NCBI GenBank assembly: GCA_023666945.1
Contig: JAMPAY010000017.1
Location: 1-51,149 of the forward strand
Length of the DNA stretch: 51,149 nucleotides
Source: Paludibacter sp.
GTDB taxonomy: Bacteria > Bacteroidota > Bacteroidia > Bacteroidales > Paludibacteraceae
Reading direction: 5' to 3'
Shown here: positions 32,377 to 41,175 of the stretch, piece after piece
Layout: each line of letters begins with the position of its first letter
Numbering within the stretch: position 1 is the stretch's first letter
The notes under the pieces: generated by a model
Seen by the model: the letters and a program-made list of their open reading frames with translations, nothing else
Databases searched by the model: none
Told to the model about the DNA's origin: nothing
Program-made: the position numbers and the translations under genes

Positions 32377-33144
32377 TTATTTTCTACGTGCCTGTATATA
32401 AAGACGCGTTAATAGATTCTTCGTATACTGCGGAAAATTGCCCTGCATCATCCAACCGTAATAACCGCAATCTTTCAGCAGCACCTCTTTTACCGGTTGT
32501 CCCTTGTATTTTCCGAAGCCGAACACCTCTTCCCCTTTGTCGTTAAAAAGTATCTTCCCTGCATAATCCGCTACTTTCTGTTGCGTTGTATAGGCTGCCA
32601 ATTTATCAACATTGTCAGGAAGGTCCGGATAACGTTCCAACTGCGCCAACAAAACTTCTGCTGTTGCCAACGTATCGGCATCAGCAGAATGTGCACCCGT
32701 CAAATCTTTATTGCAATAAAACTTGTACGCAGCCGTTAGATTACGAGGCTCATTCTTCTGAAAGATAACGAATGCATCTACCATTTTACATTTCTTCAAA
32801 TCAAAATCAATACCGGCACGCAGCAATTCTTCCGCCAACATCGGCACATCAAAATGGTTACTATTATACCCAGCCAAGTCGCACCCCTCCAACACTGTTA
32901 CCAACTCACTTGACAACTGACGGAATGTAGGGCAATCACGCACATCTTCATCATATATACCATGTATCTTACTCGAAGACTCAGGTATAGGCATCTCAGG
33001 ATTGATTCTGTAAGTCTTACTTTCCGAACTGCCATTCGGGTATAACTTATAATAGGACAATTCCACTATTCGGTCAGATACGATATCCAACCCGGTCGTT
33101 TCCAAGTCAAAAAAGACAAGCGGACGTATTAGTTTCAGTTTCAT
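32377..33144 (-). CDS. DEDDh 3'-5' exonuclease (DnaQ-like)
   Basis: An exonuclease of about 255 aa with ExoI FFDLETTGLD, ExoII in LAGYNSNHFDVPML and ExoIII HSADADTLATAEVL, the DEDDh pattern of DNA polymerase III epsilon and RNase T-like proteins. A C-terminal segment GKYKGQPVKEVLLKDCGYYGWMMQGNFP is the extra domain typical of Bacteroidota members. ATG 33144 is used; a start at 33168 would lie in the palindrome. Because it follows dnaN, and PolA here seems to lack proofreading, a role in replication fidelity or repair is plausible. Confidence 0.88.
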   Translation of the reverse strand: MKLKLIRPLVFFDLETTGLDIVSDRIVELSYYKLYPNGSSESKTYRINPEMPIPESSSKIHGIYDEDVRDCPTFRQLSSELVTVLEGCDLAGYNSNHFDVPMLAEELLRAGIDFDLKKCKMVDAFVIFQKNEPRNLTAAYKFYCNKDLTGAHSADADTLATAEVLLAQLERYPDLPDNVDKLAAYTTQQKVADYAGKILFNDKGEEVFGFGKYKGQPVKEVLLKDCGYYGWMMQGNFPQYTKNLLTRLYIQARRK

Positions 33145-33156
33145 AGTGTTATATAG

Positions 33157-33182
33157 GTAGAGACGCAATAATGCGTCTCTAC
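33157..33182. repeat. REP-like palindrome between dnaN and exonuclease
   Basis: GTAGAGACGCA (33157-33167), ATAA, TGCGTCTCTAC (33172-33182): an 11-bp perfect stem with a 4-base loop. Palindromes with the GTAGAGACGC arm are known as dispersed repeats in several phyla. Its place between co-directional genes suggests an mRNA-stability or attenuation effect. Confidence 0.7.
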
Positions 33183-33229
33183 TCTCTTCTTATTCATCTT
33201 TAAGAACCGTATCCTCGGTTCTGAATTGC

Positions 33230-34351
33230 TCAATCATTCAACAACATTGGCATCAGCAGCATCACGATGTCTTCATTCTCTTCATTTTCAAAAGGCAATA
33301 TCAAGCCTGCCTTGCTCGGGTCTGCCAATTCCAATACGACATCGGTTGATTGCACAGCCCCCAATATCTCAATTAAGAACGGAGCCTTGAAACCTATGCT
33401 CATTGGTGCACCTTCGTAAGAACAATCGATTGTTTCTTCAGCCGAAGTTGAGAAATCGATATCTTGTGCCGATATGTTTATCTTATTATCGCTCAATGTC
33501 AACTTTATCAATCCCGTACCCGGGTTTGCAAACACTGCCACACGTTTAGCGGCATTCAATATCGTTTGACGATCCACAGTAATCTTATTCTGATTATTCT
33601 GCGGAATAACAGCATTATAGTTCGGGAAACGTCCTTCTATTTGGCGGCAGACCACTACCGTTTGACCAAACTCAAAACGAGCATTCTTTTCTCCGAAATA
33701 CACCGTTACATCACCTTGTTCTTTTGCCAATACATTCATCAGCAACTTAGCAGGTTTCTTTGGAAGAATAAAGTTGGTTGCCTCCTCCGTATGAGCCGTT
33801 ACATTGACATAACGTACCAACCGATGCGCATCGGTAGCCACCAACGTAATATTCTCGGGTGTAAGATCGAAGAATACACCATTCATAACAGGACGCAACT
33901 CATCGTCAGCCGTACAGAAAACAGTCTTATTCAATGCTGCCAACAATGTCTCAGCGGCAATTGTAAGCGTATGTCCGCCTTCTGTTTCCTGAATCATCTG
34001 AGGATATTCGTTGCCATTGACGCCTACAAAACTATATGTTCCGTTCGAACTATGAATGTTCAGTCCAAAATTTTGGTCGTTAATATCAAACGTCAACGGT
34101 TGTTCGGGGAACTCTTTCAGCGTATCCAGCAACAAACGGGCCGCGAAAGCCACCTTACCGGCTCCATCACCTTCAACATCCACTTTCGTTTGAATAGACG
34201 TCTCCCCATCTGAAGCGGTAAGAGTAAGCACATTCCCTTCAAGGTCAAACAAGACGGAATCTAAAATCTGCAAACTATTTTTACTTGCGATAACACGGCT
34301 CAAAGCCTGCATCTGAACAAGCAACTTTGTACTTGATACTTGAAATTTCAT
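33230..34351 (-). CDS. dnaN: DNA polymerase III sliding clamp
   Basis: The beta clamp encircles DNA and tethers the replicative polymerase. The 373-aa protein begins MKFQVSSTKLLVQMQALSRVI and shows the three-domain clamp pattern, with VATDAHRLVRY and GRFPNYNAVIP in the central domain and the conserved VMLLMPM near the C-terminus. It is not beside dnaA or recF as in many bacteria. A strong promoter and an 11-bp repeat array lie upstream. Confidence 0.96.
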   Translation of the reverse strand: MKFQVSSTKLLVQMQALSRVIASKNSLQILDSVLFDLEGNVLTLTASDGETSIQTKVDVEGDGAGKVAFAARLLLDTLKEFPEQPLTFDINDQNFGLNIHSSNGTYSFVGVNGNEYPQMIQETEGGHTLTIAAETLLAALNKTVFCTADDELRPVMNGVFFDLTPENITLVATDAHRLVRYVNVTAHTEEATNFILPKKPAKLLMNVLAKEQGDVTVYFGEKNARFEFGQTVVVCRQIEGRFPNYNAVIPQNNQNKITVDRQTILNAAKRVAVFANPGTGLIKLTLSDNKINISAQDIDFSTSAEETIDCSYEGAPMSIGFKAPFLIEILGAVQSTDVVLELADPSKAGLILPFENEENEDIVMLLMPMLLND

Positions 34352-34429
34352 ATTCGTATACTTTTATTATTCATTTTCAAACCTCTCGCAATGCGAAAGT
34401 ACATTTGGACATCTATCCTAATCAGACTG

Positions 34430-34461
34430 CAAATATAGACTTTTTTTTTTACATCTCCAAA
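34430..34461 (-). promoter_or_regulatory. dnaN promoter with T-tract spacer
   Basis: On the minus strand TTTG (34458-34461) and TATATTTG (34430-34437) are 20 bp apart. The spacer contains an uninterrupted A-tract (T-run on + at about 34440-34450), likely to be bent. The dnaN ATG is 79 bases downstream. Confidence 0.7.
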
Positions 34462-34566
34462 TCAATCCACAAAAGATTCTTCAAAAAACAATCCTATACA
34501 GAATCAAACAAAAATCCACATCTAAGTCAGGAAATTTGACGAGCAAGCGATTTTGACAGAATGATA

Positions 34567-34621
34567 TCTCGACGAAGTCTCGTTACGATCTCGTTACGGT
34601 CCCGTTAAGGTCTCGTAAGAA
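34567..34621 (-). repeat. five 11-bp units of TAACGAGACCG type
   Basis: On + the units are TCTCGACGAAG, TCTCGTTACGA, TCTCGTTACGG, TCCCGTTAAGG and TCTCGTAAGAA, in exact 11-bp steps. In reverse complement they match the array before hflX. The array lies 105 bp upstream of the dnaN -33 box, in the same orientation to dnaN as the other has to hflX. Confidence 0.75.
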
Positions 34622-34836
34622 AAATATACGACCTTATTCACTCGAGTGATACGCCAACAATGGTCTACAACAAGAAAAGTGTTACTATTTTAGTGAAAAA
34701 CATTACAAATCGAACACATCAACCGAAACATTCTCAGATAAACCCTAAACATCTACGATTGAATTTATTGAATGATTGCAGTGCAGTCAGTTCGAAATTC
34801 ATACGTATTCTTTTTTGCCTTATCAGTTTTTATCCG

Positions 34837-34844
34837 TATCTTTG
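34837..34844 (+). promoter_or_regulatory. -7 box TATCTTTG directly before murI
   Basis: TATCTTTG ends 4 bases before ATG 34849, so transcription would start at or within the first codon. Either the mRNA is leaderless or the real start codon lies elsewhere. Confidence 0.45.
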
Positions 34845-34848
34845 CAGA

Positions 34849-35694
34849 ATGATTGGCGTTTTTGACAGCGGATACGGCGGATTGACCGTTTTAGAAAAAA
34901 TACGACACACATTGCCCGAGTACGACTACCTCTATTTGGGAGATAACGCACGTACGCCTTATGGAACACGTTCTTTCGAAGTCGTATACGAATATACCCG
35001 TCAATGTGTTGATTACCTGTTTCGTCAAGGATGCACTTTGGTGGTATTAGCCTGCAATACCGCCTCCGCAAAAGCCCTACGCACCATTCAGCAAAACGAT
35101 TTGCCACTAATTTGGCAAAACGACCGCCTATACAATCCACACATTCCTCATTCGGGAAGACGTGTTTTAGGAGTAATACGCCCCACAGCAGAAGCCGTTG
35201 GCAACTACACCCAAACACGACATATCGGCATACTCGCTACCCCCGGTACCGTTACCTCCGATTCTTATCCCATTGAAATAGAAAAACTGCACCCTGACAT
35301 TCGTGTATCGCAACAAGCATGCCCTTTGTGGGTTCCGATAATAGAAGCAGGAGAACATAACAATCCGGGAGCCGATTGGTTCGTGCAAAAATACATACAA
35401 CAACTACTCTCGCAAGATTCCGACATTGACACCATCATTCTCGGATGCACCCATTACCCGCTGCTCATCAACAAGATCAAGAAACATACGCCCTCCCACA
35501 TACATTTGCTCACACAAGGCGATATTGTTGCCAGATCGCTAAAAGACTACCTTAGCCGCCATGCCGATTTGGAGCATACCTGCTCCAAGAATGGCACCTG
35601 CACATTTCTCACTACAGAATCTTCCGACAAATTCAGTCAATCGGCACAGATTTTCCTACAGGATACCGTTATCGCCCAACACATAGAACTCTAA
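34849..35694 (+). CDS. murI: glutamate racemase
   Basis: MurI makes D-glutamate for peptidoglycan. The 281-aa protein begins MIGVFDSGYGGLTV, with the catalytic Asp-Ser, and has LGDNARTPYG, the first catalytic Cys in VVLACNTASAKALR and the second in IILGCTHYPLL. The open frame extends 63 codons upstream, but similarity begins exactly at this ATG. It has its own -7 box at an unusually short distance. An insertion-like stretch around LIWQNDRLYNPHIPHSGRR follows the first Cys motif. Confidence 0.93.
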   Translation: MIGVFDSGYGGLTVLEKIRHTLPEYDYLYLGDNARTPYGTRSFEVVYEYTRQCVDYLFRQGCTLVVLACNTASAKALRTIQQNDLPLIWQNDRLYNPHIPHSGRRVLGVIRPTAEAVGNYTQTRHIGILATPGTVTSDSYPIEIEKLHPDIRVSQQACPLWVPIIEAGEHNNPGADWFVQKYIQQLLSQDSDIDTIILGCTHYPLLINKIKKHTPSHIHLLTQGDIVARSLKDYLSRHADLEHTCSKNGTCTFLTTESSDKFSQSAQIFLQDTVIAQHIEL

Positions 35695-35778
35695 GACCGT
35701 ATTGAAGTTGCCGCTATCGGTTTTCAGATTTCATCAGGTCTGACAACAACCTCAACAAAGGCAGTTTCTATTATAGGG

Positions 35779-35809
35779 TTGCATATTTCAACAAAAAGCA
35801 CTATCTTTG
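35779..35809 (+). promoter_or_regulatory. promoter of the DUF6089-uppS-bamA cluster
   Basis: TTG (35779-35781), a 20-bp spacer and TATCTTTG (35802-35809) are 26 bases before ATG 35836. Confidence 0.8.
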
Positions 35810-35835
35810 CAAGTTAAAAGCAAGATGCTGTTTTG

Positions 35836-36522
35836 ATGAAAATACGAAGTTCTTCCACAGCAAAAACCGTTTTACTGATAATAAGCCTATTATCAGCCCT
35901 TTGTGTTTACTCGGAAGAACGCGCGTATTTGTGCGAGATAGGCGTGCAAGGCGGTTTGGGTTATTATGTAGGTGATGCCACCCGTCACATATTTATGCAT
36001 GTACAACCTGCTTACGGAGCGCAGTTTCGCTATAAGTTCGATTCGCGTTGGGCTATCCAACTGAAAGGGCAGGGGGCCACCATAAAATATCCTTTACTGC
36101 CTGAATTTGAGGGCGAGTGGAGCAGTATGGCGACCAATGGCATGATGAACATTGATGTGGTAGGAGAATTTAATTTCTTCCGTTTTGGAGCAAAACAATA
36201 CGACAGCCGCATCAAACCCATTACCCCTTACATCTTTATCGGTGTGGGAGTAAGTGCATATAGTGATTTTCGTTCTTGGGGGGCATACCTACCTTTCGGA
36301 TTCGGGATGAAATGGAAATTCGCAAAAAGATGGGGGCTTAACATTGCATGGCAACAACAGATTTATTTTGCTGATAACTTGGAAAATAAGGACTATTACA
36401 ACAACACCTACAACCTTAACGGAAGTAACATTTTGAACAACGATTTTACCTCTACGCTCACTCTCGGCATAGTTTTTGAATTTGCCAAAGAGAAAGCCGT
36501 TTGCCGCACCTGCGGCAATTAA
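35836..36522 (+). CDS. DUF6089-like outer-membrane beta-barrel protein
   Basis: The 228-aa protein has a signal peptide ([17 protein letters not shown]) and a predicted 8- to 10-strand barrel ([64 protein letters not shown]). Its C-terminus ends in a Cys-rich tail, VCRTCGN. Its place before uppS and bamA is conserved in Bacteroidales. Function is unknown, probably envelope-related. A TTG directly before the ATG is disregarded. Confidence 0.8.
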   Translation: MKIRSSSTAKTVLLIISLLSALCVYSEERAYLCEIGVQGGLGYYVGDATRHIFMHVQPAYGAQFRYKFDSRWAIQLKGQGATIKYPLLPEFEGEWSSMATNGMMNIDVVGEFNFFRFGAKQYDSRIKPITPYIFIGVGVSAYSDFRSWGAYLPFGFGMKWKFAKRWGLNIAWQQQIYFADNLENKDYYNNTYNLNGSNILNNDFTSTLTLGIVFEFAKEKAVCRTCGN

Positions 36523-36547
36523 GACAGAGGCACATACGCCGGATTAT

Positions 36548-37300
36548 ATGGGGTTAAAAACATACATAGACAACACACGCATTCCGCAACATATAGCCGT
36601 TATTATGGACGGTAACGGACGTTGGGCAAAGCAACAGGGAATGGAGCGCATATTCGGACATCGACACGGCATACAAGCCGTGCGCGATGTAACGGAGGCT
36701 TGTGCCGAATTGGGCGTAGGCTGGCTGACACTATATGCTTTTTCCACCGAAAACTGGAACAGACCGCAAGAAGAAGTAAATGCGCTAATGGCACTTTTGG
36801 TAGACACCATAGAACAAGAAACTCCCACCCTTAACAAAAACAATGTACGATTGCTTACCATAGGCGATACACAACGATTGCCCGAACCTACTCGGAAGAA
36901 ATTTGAAGCCTGTATTCAACAAACCGCGCAGAATACCGGTCTGAATCTTGTCTTGGCATTGTCCTACTCCTCTCGTTGGGAATTAACAGAAACGATGCGC
37001 ACCCTTGCGCAACAGATACAATCGGGGGAGCTATCACCTTCCGATATTAGCGAAACATTAATCACTCAAAACCTTGATACGCACGGTATTCCCGACCCGG
37101 ATCTACTCATTCGCACCAGTGGAGAACTACGCATCAGCAATTTTCTGCTCTGGCAATTGGCCTATGCCGAACTCTACTTTACCGATTGTTGTTGGCCCGA
37201 TTTTAACAAAGAAGAACTTTATCGTGCCATTATAAACTATCAACAAAGAGAACGCCGATTTGGCAAAACCTCCGAACAAATACACACTGTACACCCTTGA
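36548..37300 (+). CDS. uppS: undecaprenyl diphosphate synthase
   Basis: This cis-prenyltransferase extends farnesyl diphosphate with IPP to C55-PP, the lipid carrier for peptidoglycan and O-antigen. The 250-aa protein shows [17 protein letters not shown] with the catalytic Asp, [13 protein letters not shown] and [29 protein letters not shown] 36548 is used; an upstream TTG would overlap the preceding gene. Its stop overlaps the bamA start by four bases (TTGA). Confidence 0.95.
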   Translation: MGLKTYIDNTRIPQHIAVIMDGNGRWAKQQGMERIFGHRHGIQAVRDVTEACAELGVGWLTLYAFSTENWNRPQEEVNALMALLVDTIEQETPTLNKNNVRLLTIGDTQRLPEPTRKKFEACIQQTAQNTGLNLVLALSYSSRWELTETMRTLAQQIQSGELSPSDISETLITQNLDTHGIPDPDLLIRTSGELRISNFLLWQLAYAELYFTDCCWPDFNKEELYRAIINYQQRERRFGKTSEQIHTVHP

Positions 37301-39945
37301 AACGCTTATCACTCTTTATATTAGCAGCCCTGCTTGTAGTACCTGTTTTACTCCTCGCACAAGCAAGAACAGAAACGGCAGAAATGGTCGGTGATTCCGT
37401 TGTTCCTCCTACAACCGACAATGCAAACACTCCATTACCGACAATTGAATACACCTTTCAGCGAAAGACTTATGAGATTGCCGACATTACGGTTTCCGGA
37501 GCCAATAACTACGAAGACTTTGTTCTCATAGGTTTCTCAGGCTTGGCTGTAGGTGACAAGATAGAAGTGCCCGGTGAAGAAATAACCAAGTCGATACGCC
37601 GTTTTTGGAAGCAAGGACTATTCTCCGATATAAAGATAACCGCCACCAAAATTGAAGGTGACAAAATTTGGCTCAACATTGCCCTGAAACAACGTCCGCG
37701 TATATCCGACCTTGTATACAACGGATTGAAGAAATCGGAGCGAGAAGATGTTGAGATAAAAGTAGGACTTTCGAAAGGAAGTCAAATGACTCCCAACAGC
37801 ATTGATCGTGCGCAAACCGTTATCAAGAAATATTTTGCAGAAAAAGGGTTTCACAACACGGAGGTCAGTATTCTGCAATTTGATGACACCGAGCATCCCG
37901 GATATGTAAAAGTAGCCATTAATGTTGACAAGAAAGAGAAGACCAAAGTAAATGCCATCTACATAACCGGTAACGAGGCGTTATCGCACAACAAAATCAA
38001 CCGCGTAATGAAGAAGACCAATGATAACAACATCATCAATTTCTTCCGCACCAAAAAGTTTGTAACAGAAGAGTACGAGAAAGATAAAATTGCGTTGGTT
38101 GAGAAATACAACGAATTAGGTTACCGCGATGCTTACATAGTGGCAGACAGTGTTGTTCCATCGCCAGAAGACCCCACCCGTGTAGATGTATACATCACAG
38201 TATCAGAAGGTGAGCAATATTATGTACGTGATATTCATTGGGTAGGAAACACATTGTATCCGTACGACTATTTGGATGCCGTATTAGGTATTAAAAAGGG
38301 CGATATATACAACCTGAAAGAATTGGAGGAGCGTTTGCAAACCGATGATGACGCAGTTGCCAAACTCTACACTGACCGTGGTTACCTATTTTTCAACATC
38401 GACCCCGTAGAAATTAAGGTAGAAGGCGACTCCATTGACTTTGAGATGCGTATGTATGAGGGAAAACCCGCTACGATCAACGAAATAAACATTGTAGGTA
38501 ATACACGTGTATACGAGCATGTGGTACGTCGTGAACTTTACACCAAGCCCGGGCAACTCTATTCTCAATCCGACATCATGCGTTCCTTGCGTGAGTTAGC
38601 ACAAATGGGGCATTTTGACCAAGAGCATTTGGTGCCTGACATTCAACCCAATCCAGAAGAGGGTACCGTTGACATAACCTATCAGTTGGAAACCAAGTCG
38701 AGCGACCAAATAGAATTTTCACTTGGTTGGGGTGCCACAGGTTTGGTAGGAAGCATAGGACTTAAGTTTACCAACTTTGCCATACAAAACCTATTCAAGC
38801 CCAAAACCTATCGTATAGTACCGCAAGGTGAGGGTCAGACATTCTCCATCAATGCTCGCACCAATGGTTATTACTACACCTCTGCCAGTTTGAGTTTCTT
38901 AGAGCCCTGGTTAGGCGGTAAACGCCCGAACAGTCTCTCTGCAAGCATCTATTTTGCTTCGCAGACAGGCTATTCAAATCGTTTCTACAAATCCTATCAG
39001 CAACTCTACAACTCGTACTATAATTCGTATTATAACAACGGATATTCCGATTACTACAGTCAGATTATGGAGTCGGAATCGGACCCTGACAAATACTTGA
39101 GAACATTTGGTGTATCAGTAGGATACGGTAAGCGTCTTCGTTGGCCAGACGACTATTTCACCTTCTACGGCGAACTTTCATACCAGTTGTTCAAGATGAA
39201 AGATTGGCCATGGTTGCTCATCTCGAACGGAACATCACATAACCTCTCATTAGGTCTTACATTATCCAGAAGCAGCATAGATAACCCCATTTATACTCGT
39301 AGAGGTTCTGCGTTCAGCCTATCGGTAAAACTGACACCTCCCTACTCGCTCATCAACGGTAAGGACTATTCGCAGATGTCAGAAGAAGAGCGTTATCATT
39401 TGATTGAGTATCACAAATGGAAATTTTCCGGCAAAGTGTTCACTCCGCTTACCAAGGACTCGAAACTCGTCCTCATGGCACGCGCAGAATTCGGTTACTT
39501 AGGACACTATAACCAATATGCGAAATCACCTTTTGAGACTTTCTACATGGGTGGTGACGGTATGACCTCTTACACCTCTTACTCAACAGAATATGTAGGT
39601 ATGCGCGGATATTCATCGGGTGCATTAACTCCCTATGATGCCGCTACGGGACGCAATGCAGGATACGTCTACAATAAATTCACATTGGAACTTCGCTACC
39701 CCATTTCGTTAGAGCAAAATGCTACTATTTGGGCTCTTGTTTTTGCCGAGGCCGGTAATTGCTATGCCGATATTAAAGACTATAACCCATTCAACCTGAA
39801 ACGCTCGTTGGGATTGGGTGTTCGCATATTCTTACCTATGTTTGGTCTGATGGGTATTGACTGGGGTTGGGGCTTTGATAAGATTAACGGTGATTCTTCT
39901 TTAGGAGGTTCGCAATTCCACTTCATACTCGGTCAGGAACTATAA
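37297..39945 (+). CDS. bamA: outer membrane assembly factor BamA
   Basis: BamA inserts beta-barrel proteins into the outer membrane. The 882-aa protein has a signal peptide ([20 protein letters not shown]), POTRA repeats in about residues 50-440 ([55 protein letters not shown]) and a C-terminal barrel (about 470-882) with [14 protein letters not shown] in the loop-6 VRGF/Y region. The start codon is TTG, overlapping the uppS stop, so translation is probably coupled. No other start would keep the signal peptide. Confidence 0.95.
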   Translation: MKRLSLFILAALLVVPVLLLAQARTETAEMVGDSVVPPTTDNANTPLPTIEYTFQRKTYEIADITVSGANNYEDFVLIGFSGLAVGDKIEVPGEEITKSIRRFWKQGLFSDIKITATKIEGDKIWLNIALKQRPRISDLVYNGLKKSEREDVEIKVGLSKGSQMTPNSIDRAQTVIKKYFAEKGFHNTEVSILQFDDTEHPGYVKVAINVDKKEKTKVNAIYITGNEALSHNKINRVMKKTNDNNIINFFRTKKFVTEEYEKDKIALVEKYNELGYRDAYIVADSVVPSPEDPTRVDVYITVSEGEQYYVRDIHWVGNTLYPYDYLDAVLGIKKGDIYNLKELEERLQTDDDAVAKLYTDRGYLFFNIDPVEIKVEGDSIDFEMRMYEGKPATINEINIVGNTRVYEHVVRRELYTKPGQLYSQSDIMRSLRELAQMGHFDQEHLVPDIQPNPEEGTVDITYQLETKSSDQIEFSLGWGATGLVGSIGLKFTNFAIQNLFKPKTYRIVPQGEGQTFSINARTNGYYYTSASLSFLEPWLGGKRPNSLSASIYFASQTGYSNRFYKSYQQLYNSYYNSYYNNGYSDYYSQIMESESDPDKYLRTFGVSVGYGKRLRWPDDYFTFYGELSYQLFKMKDWPWLLISNGTSHNLSLGLTLSRSSIDNPIYTRRGSAFSLSVKLTPPYSLINGKDYSQMSEEERYHLIEYHKWKFSGKVFTPLTKDSKLVLMARAEFGYLGHYNQYAKSPFETFYMGGDGMTSYTSYSTEYVGMRGYSSGALTPYDAATGRNAGYVYNKFTLELRYPISLEQNATIWALVFAEAGNCYADIKDYNPFNLKRSLGLGVRIFLPMFGLMGIDWGWGFDKINGDSSLGGSQFHFILGQEL

Positions 39946-39965
39946 TACAGTAATTTACAAGGGAC

Positions 39966-40478
39966 ATGAAAAGACGCATCTGCATATTAGTTTTAGGATT
40001 AGCAACAGGGCTTTGTATTTACGCTCAGAAGGTGGCTTATGTGGATATGAGTTATATCCTCAAGAATATACCTCAATATGAATCTGCCAACGAACAATTA
40101 TCAATGATTTCACGCCGTTGGCAAAAAGAAGTAGAAACGCTGCTACAAGAAGCACAGATACTAACCAGTAATTATCAGACCGAGCAAATTTTTTTGTCGG
40201 AGGAAATGAAGAAAAAGCGCGAAGAAGAAATTCTCAGCAAAGAGAACGAAGCGATGGAACTCAAGCGTAAATATTTCGGCAAAGACGGAGAACTATTCAA
40301 GAAACGCGAAAGTCTTATCAAGCCCATTCAAGATGACATTTATACCGCTATACAAGAAATAGCGCAAGAAAAAAAATATGACATTGTAAAAGACCGCTCC
40401 GCCGATCCGAGCCTGATTTACATGTCAAACAAATTAGATATATCCGACCAAGTACTGCAAAAACTTGGCGCACGTTAA
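39966..40478 (+). CDS. OmpH/Skp-family periplasmic chaperone 1
   Basis: A 170-aa secreted protein with a signal peptide (ICILVLGLATGLCIYA), the OmpH start KVAYVDMSYILKNIPQYESA, a long charged helical arm (about residues 45-110) and the closing EIAQEKKYDIVKDRS. Skp-like trimers hold unfolded outer-membrane proteins on the way to BamA, whose gene ends 20 bases upstream. Confidence 0.9.
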   Translation: MKRRICILVLGLATGLCIYAQKVAYVDMSYILKNIPQYESANEQLSMISRRWQKEVETLLQEAQILTSNYQTEQIFLSEEMKKKREEEILSKENEAMELKRKYFGKDGELFKKRESLIKPIQDDIYTAIQEIAQEKKYDIVKDRSADPSLIYMSNKLDISDQVLQKLGAR

Positions 40479-40526
40479 ATCAGAACATCACAACCGAAAT
40501 AATAATAATTTAACACAATAAACACA

Positions 40527-41018
40527 ATGAAGAAATTGTTTATCATGCTCGCCTTGGCCTTGCCCATGGTAGTTAGCGCACAAAAATTCGGGTATCTGAA
40601 TACCCAAGAATTGTTTACACAAATGCCCGAACTCAACCAGGTAAAACTCCGTTTGGATACACTGCAAAACCAATATGAGAATCAACTTGCCGGCATGCAA
40701 GAAGAGTTTAACAAGAAAGTGGCCGATTTTCAGACCAACCAAGCCAATTTGACCGACGGTGTAAAAGAATTTCGTCAGCAAGAATTGGCAGAAATGGAAC
40801 AACGCATCCAACTCTTCTACCAAACTGCCCAACAAGACATTCAGAAGAAGCAGCAAGAGTATCTTGCTCCCCTGCATGAGAAAATGACCAAAGCTATCAA
40901 TGAGGTAGGCGAAGTCAACGGATTTACTTACATATTCGATTCGGCAGCCTCTGTATATATTGGTAATGATGCCGTTAACGTAATGTCGTTGGTAAAGGCA
41001 GAATTGGGTATAAAATAA
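40527..41018 (+). CDS. OmpH/Skp-family periplasmic chaperone 2
   Basis: A second OmpH protein of 163 aa: signal peptide (LFIMLALALPMVVSA), FGYLNTQELFTQMPELNQV, a coiled arm (about residues 40-110) and a C-terminal INEVGEVNGFTYIFDSAASVYIG. It is a paralogue of the preceding gene, a tandem pair usual for Bacteroidales. Its stop is immediately followed by the ATG of a 37-aa gene. Confidence 0.92.
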   Translation: MKKLFIMLALALPMVVSAQKFGYLNTQELFTQMPELNQVKLRLDTLQNQYENQLAGMQEEFNKKVADFQTNQANLTDGVKEFRQQELAEMEQRIQLFYQTAQQDIQKKQQEYLAPLHEKMTKAINEVGEVNGFTYIFDSAASVYIGNDAVNVMSLVKAELGIK

Positions 41019-41132
41019 ATGGCTGACAACTATTTAGAACGCCACTACGAAGAATATGCCAAGCGCAGACAAGAGTGGCAAAAGAAACATAACAACAGCA
41101 CTCCAAGGGACTATAACCCTTGGAGTGATTAA
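41019..41132 (+). CDS. 37-residue conserved small protein
   Basis: The ATG directly abuts the TAA of the second ompH gene. The product begins MADNYLERHYEEYAKRRQEWQKKH and ends NPWSD; it is highly charged, helical and without signal peptide. Short proteins starting MADNYLE are familiar to me from Bacteroidales, where they are sometimes annotated vaguely as dehydrogenase. The function is unknown. Abutting position and translational coupling support it being real. Confidence 0.55.
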   Translation: MADNYLERHYEEYAKRRQEWQKKHNNSTPRDYNPWSD

Positions 41133-41175
41133 CCATTTATCCACCCATCGGTAGGATATTGAAAACTTCACTTTT

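Larger units (their letters stand above)
34352..34848. other. intergenic region between dnaN and murI
   Basis: 497 bp: the dnaN promoter, the 11-bp repeat array (34567-34621) and the murI -7 box. An in-frame extension of murI upstream of 34849 lacks family similarity and is not taken as coding. Confidence 0.6.

Noticed and set aside
34660..34848. 63-codon N-terminal extension of murI
   Set aside because: Racemase similarity starts at ATG 34849 and the upstream part has no matching features.
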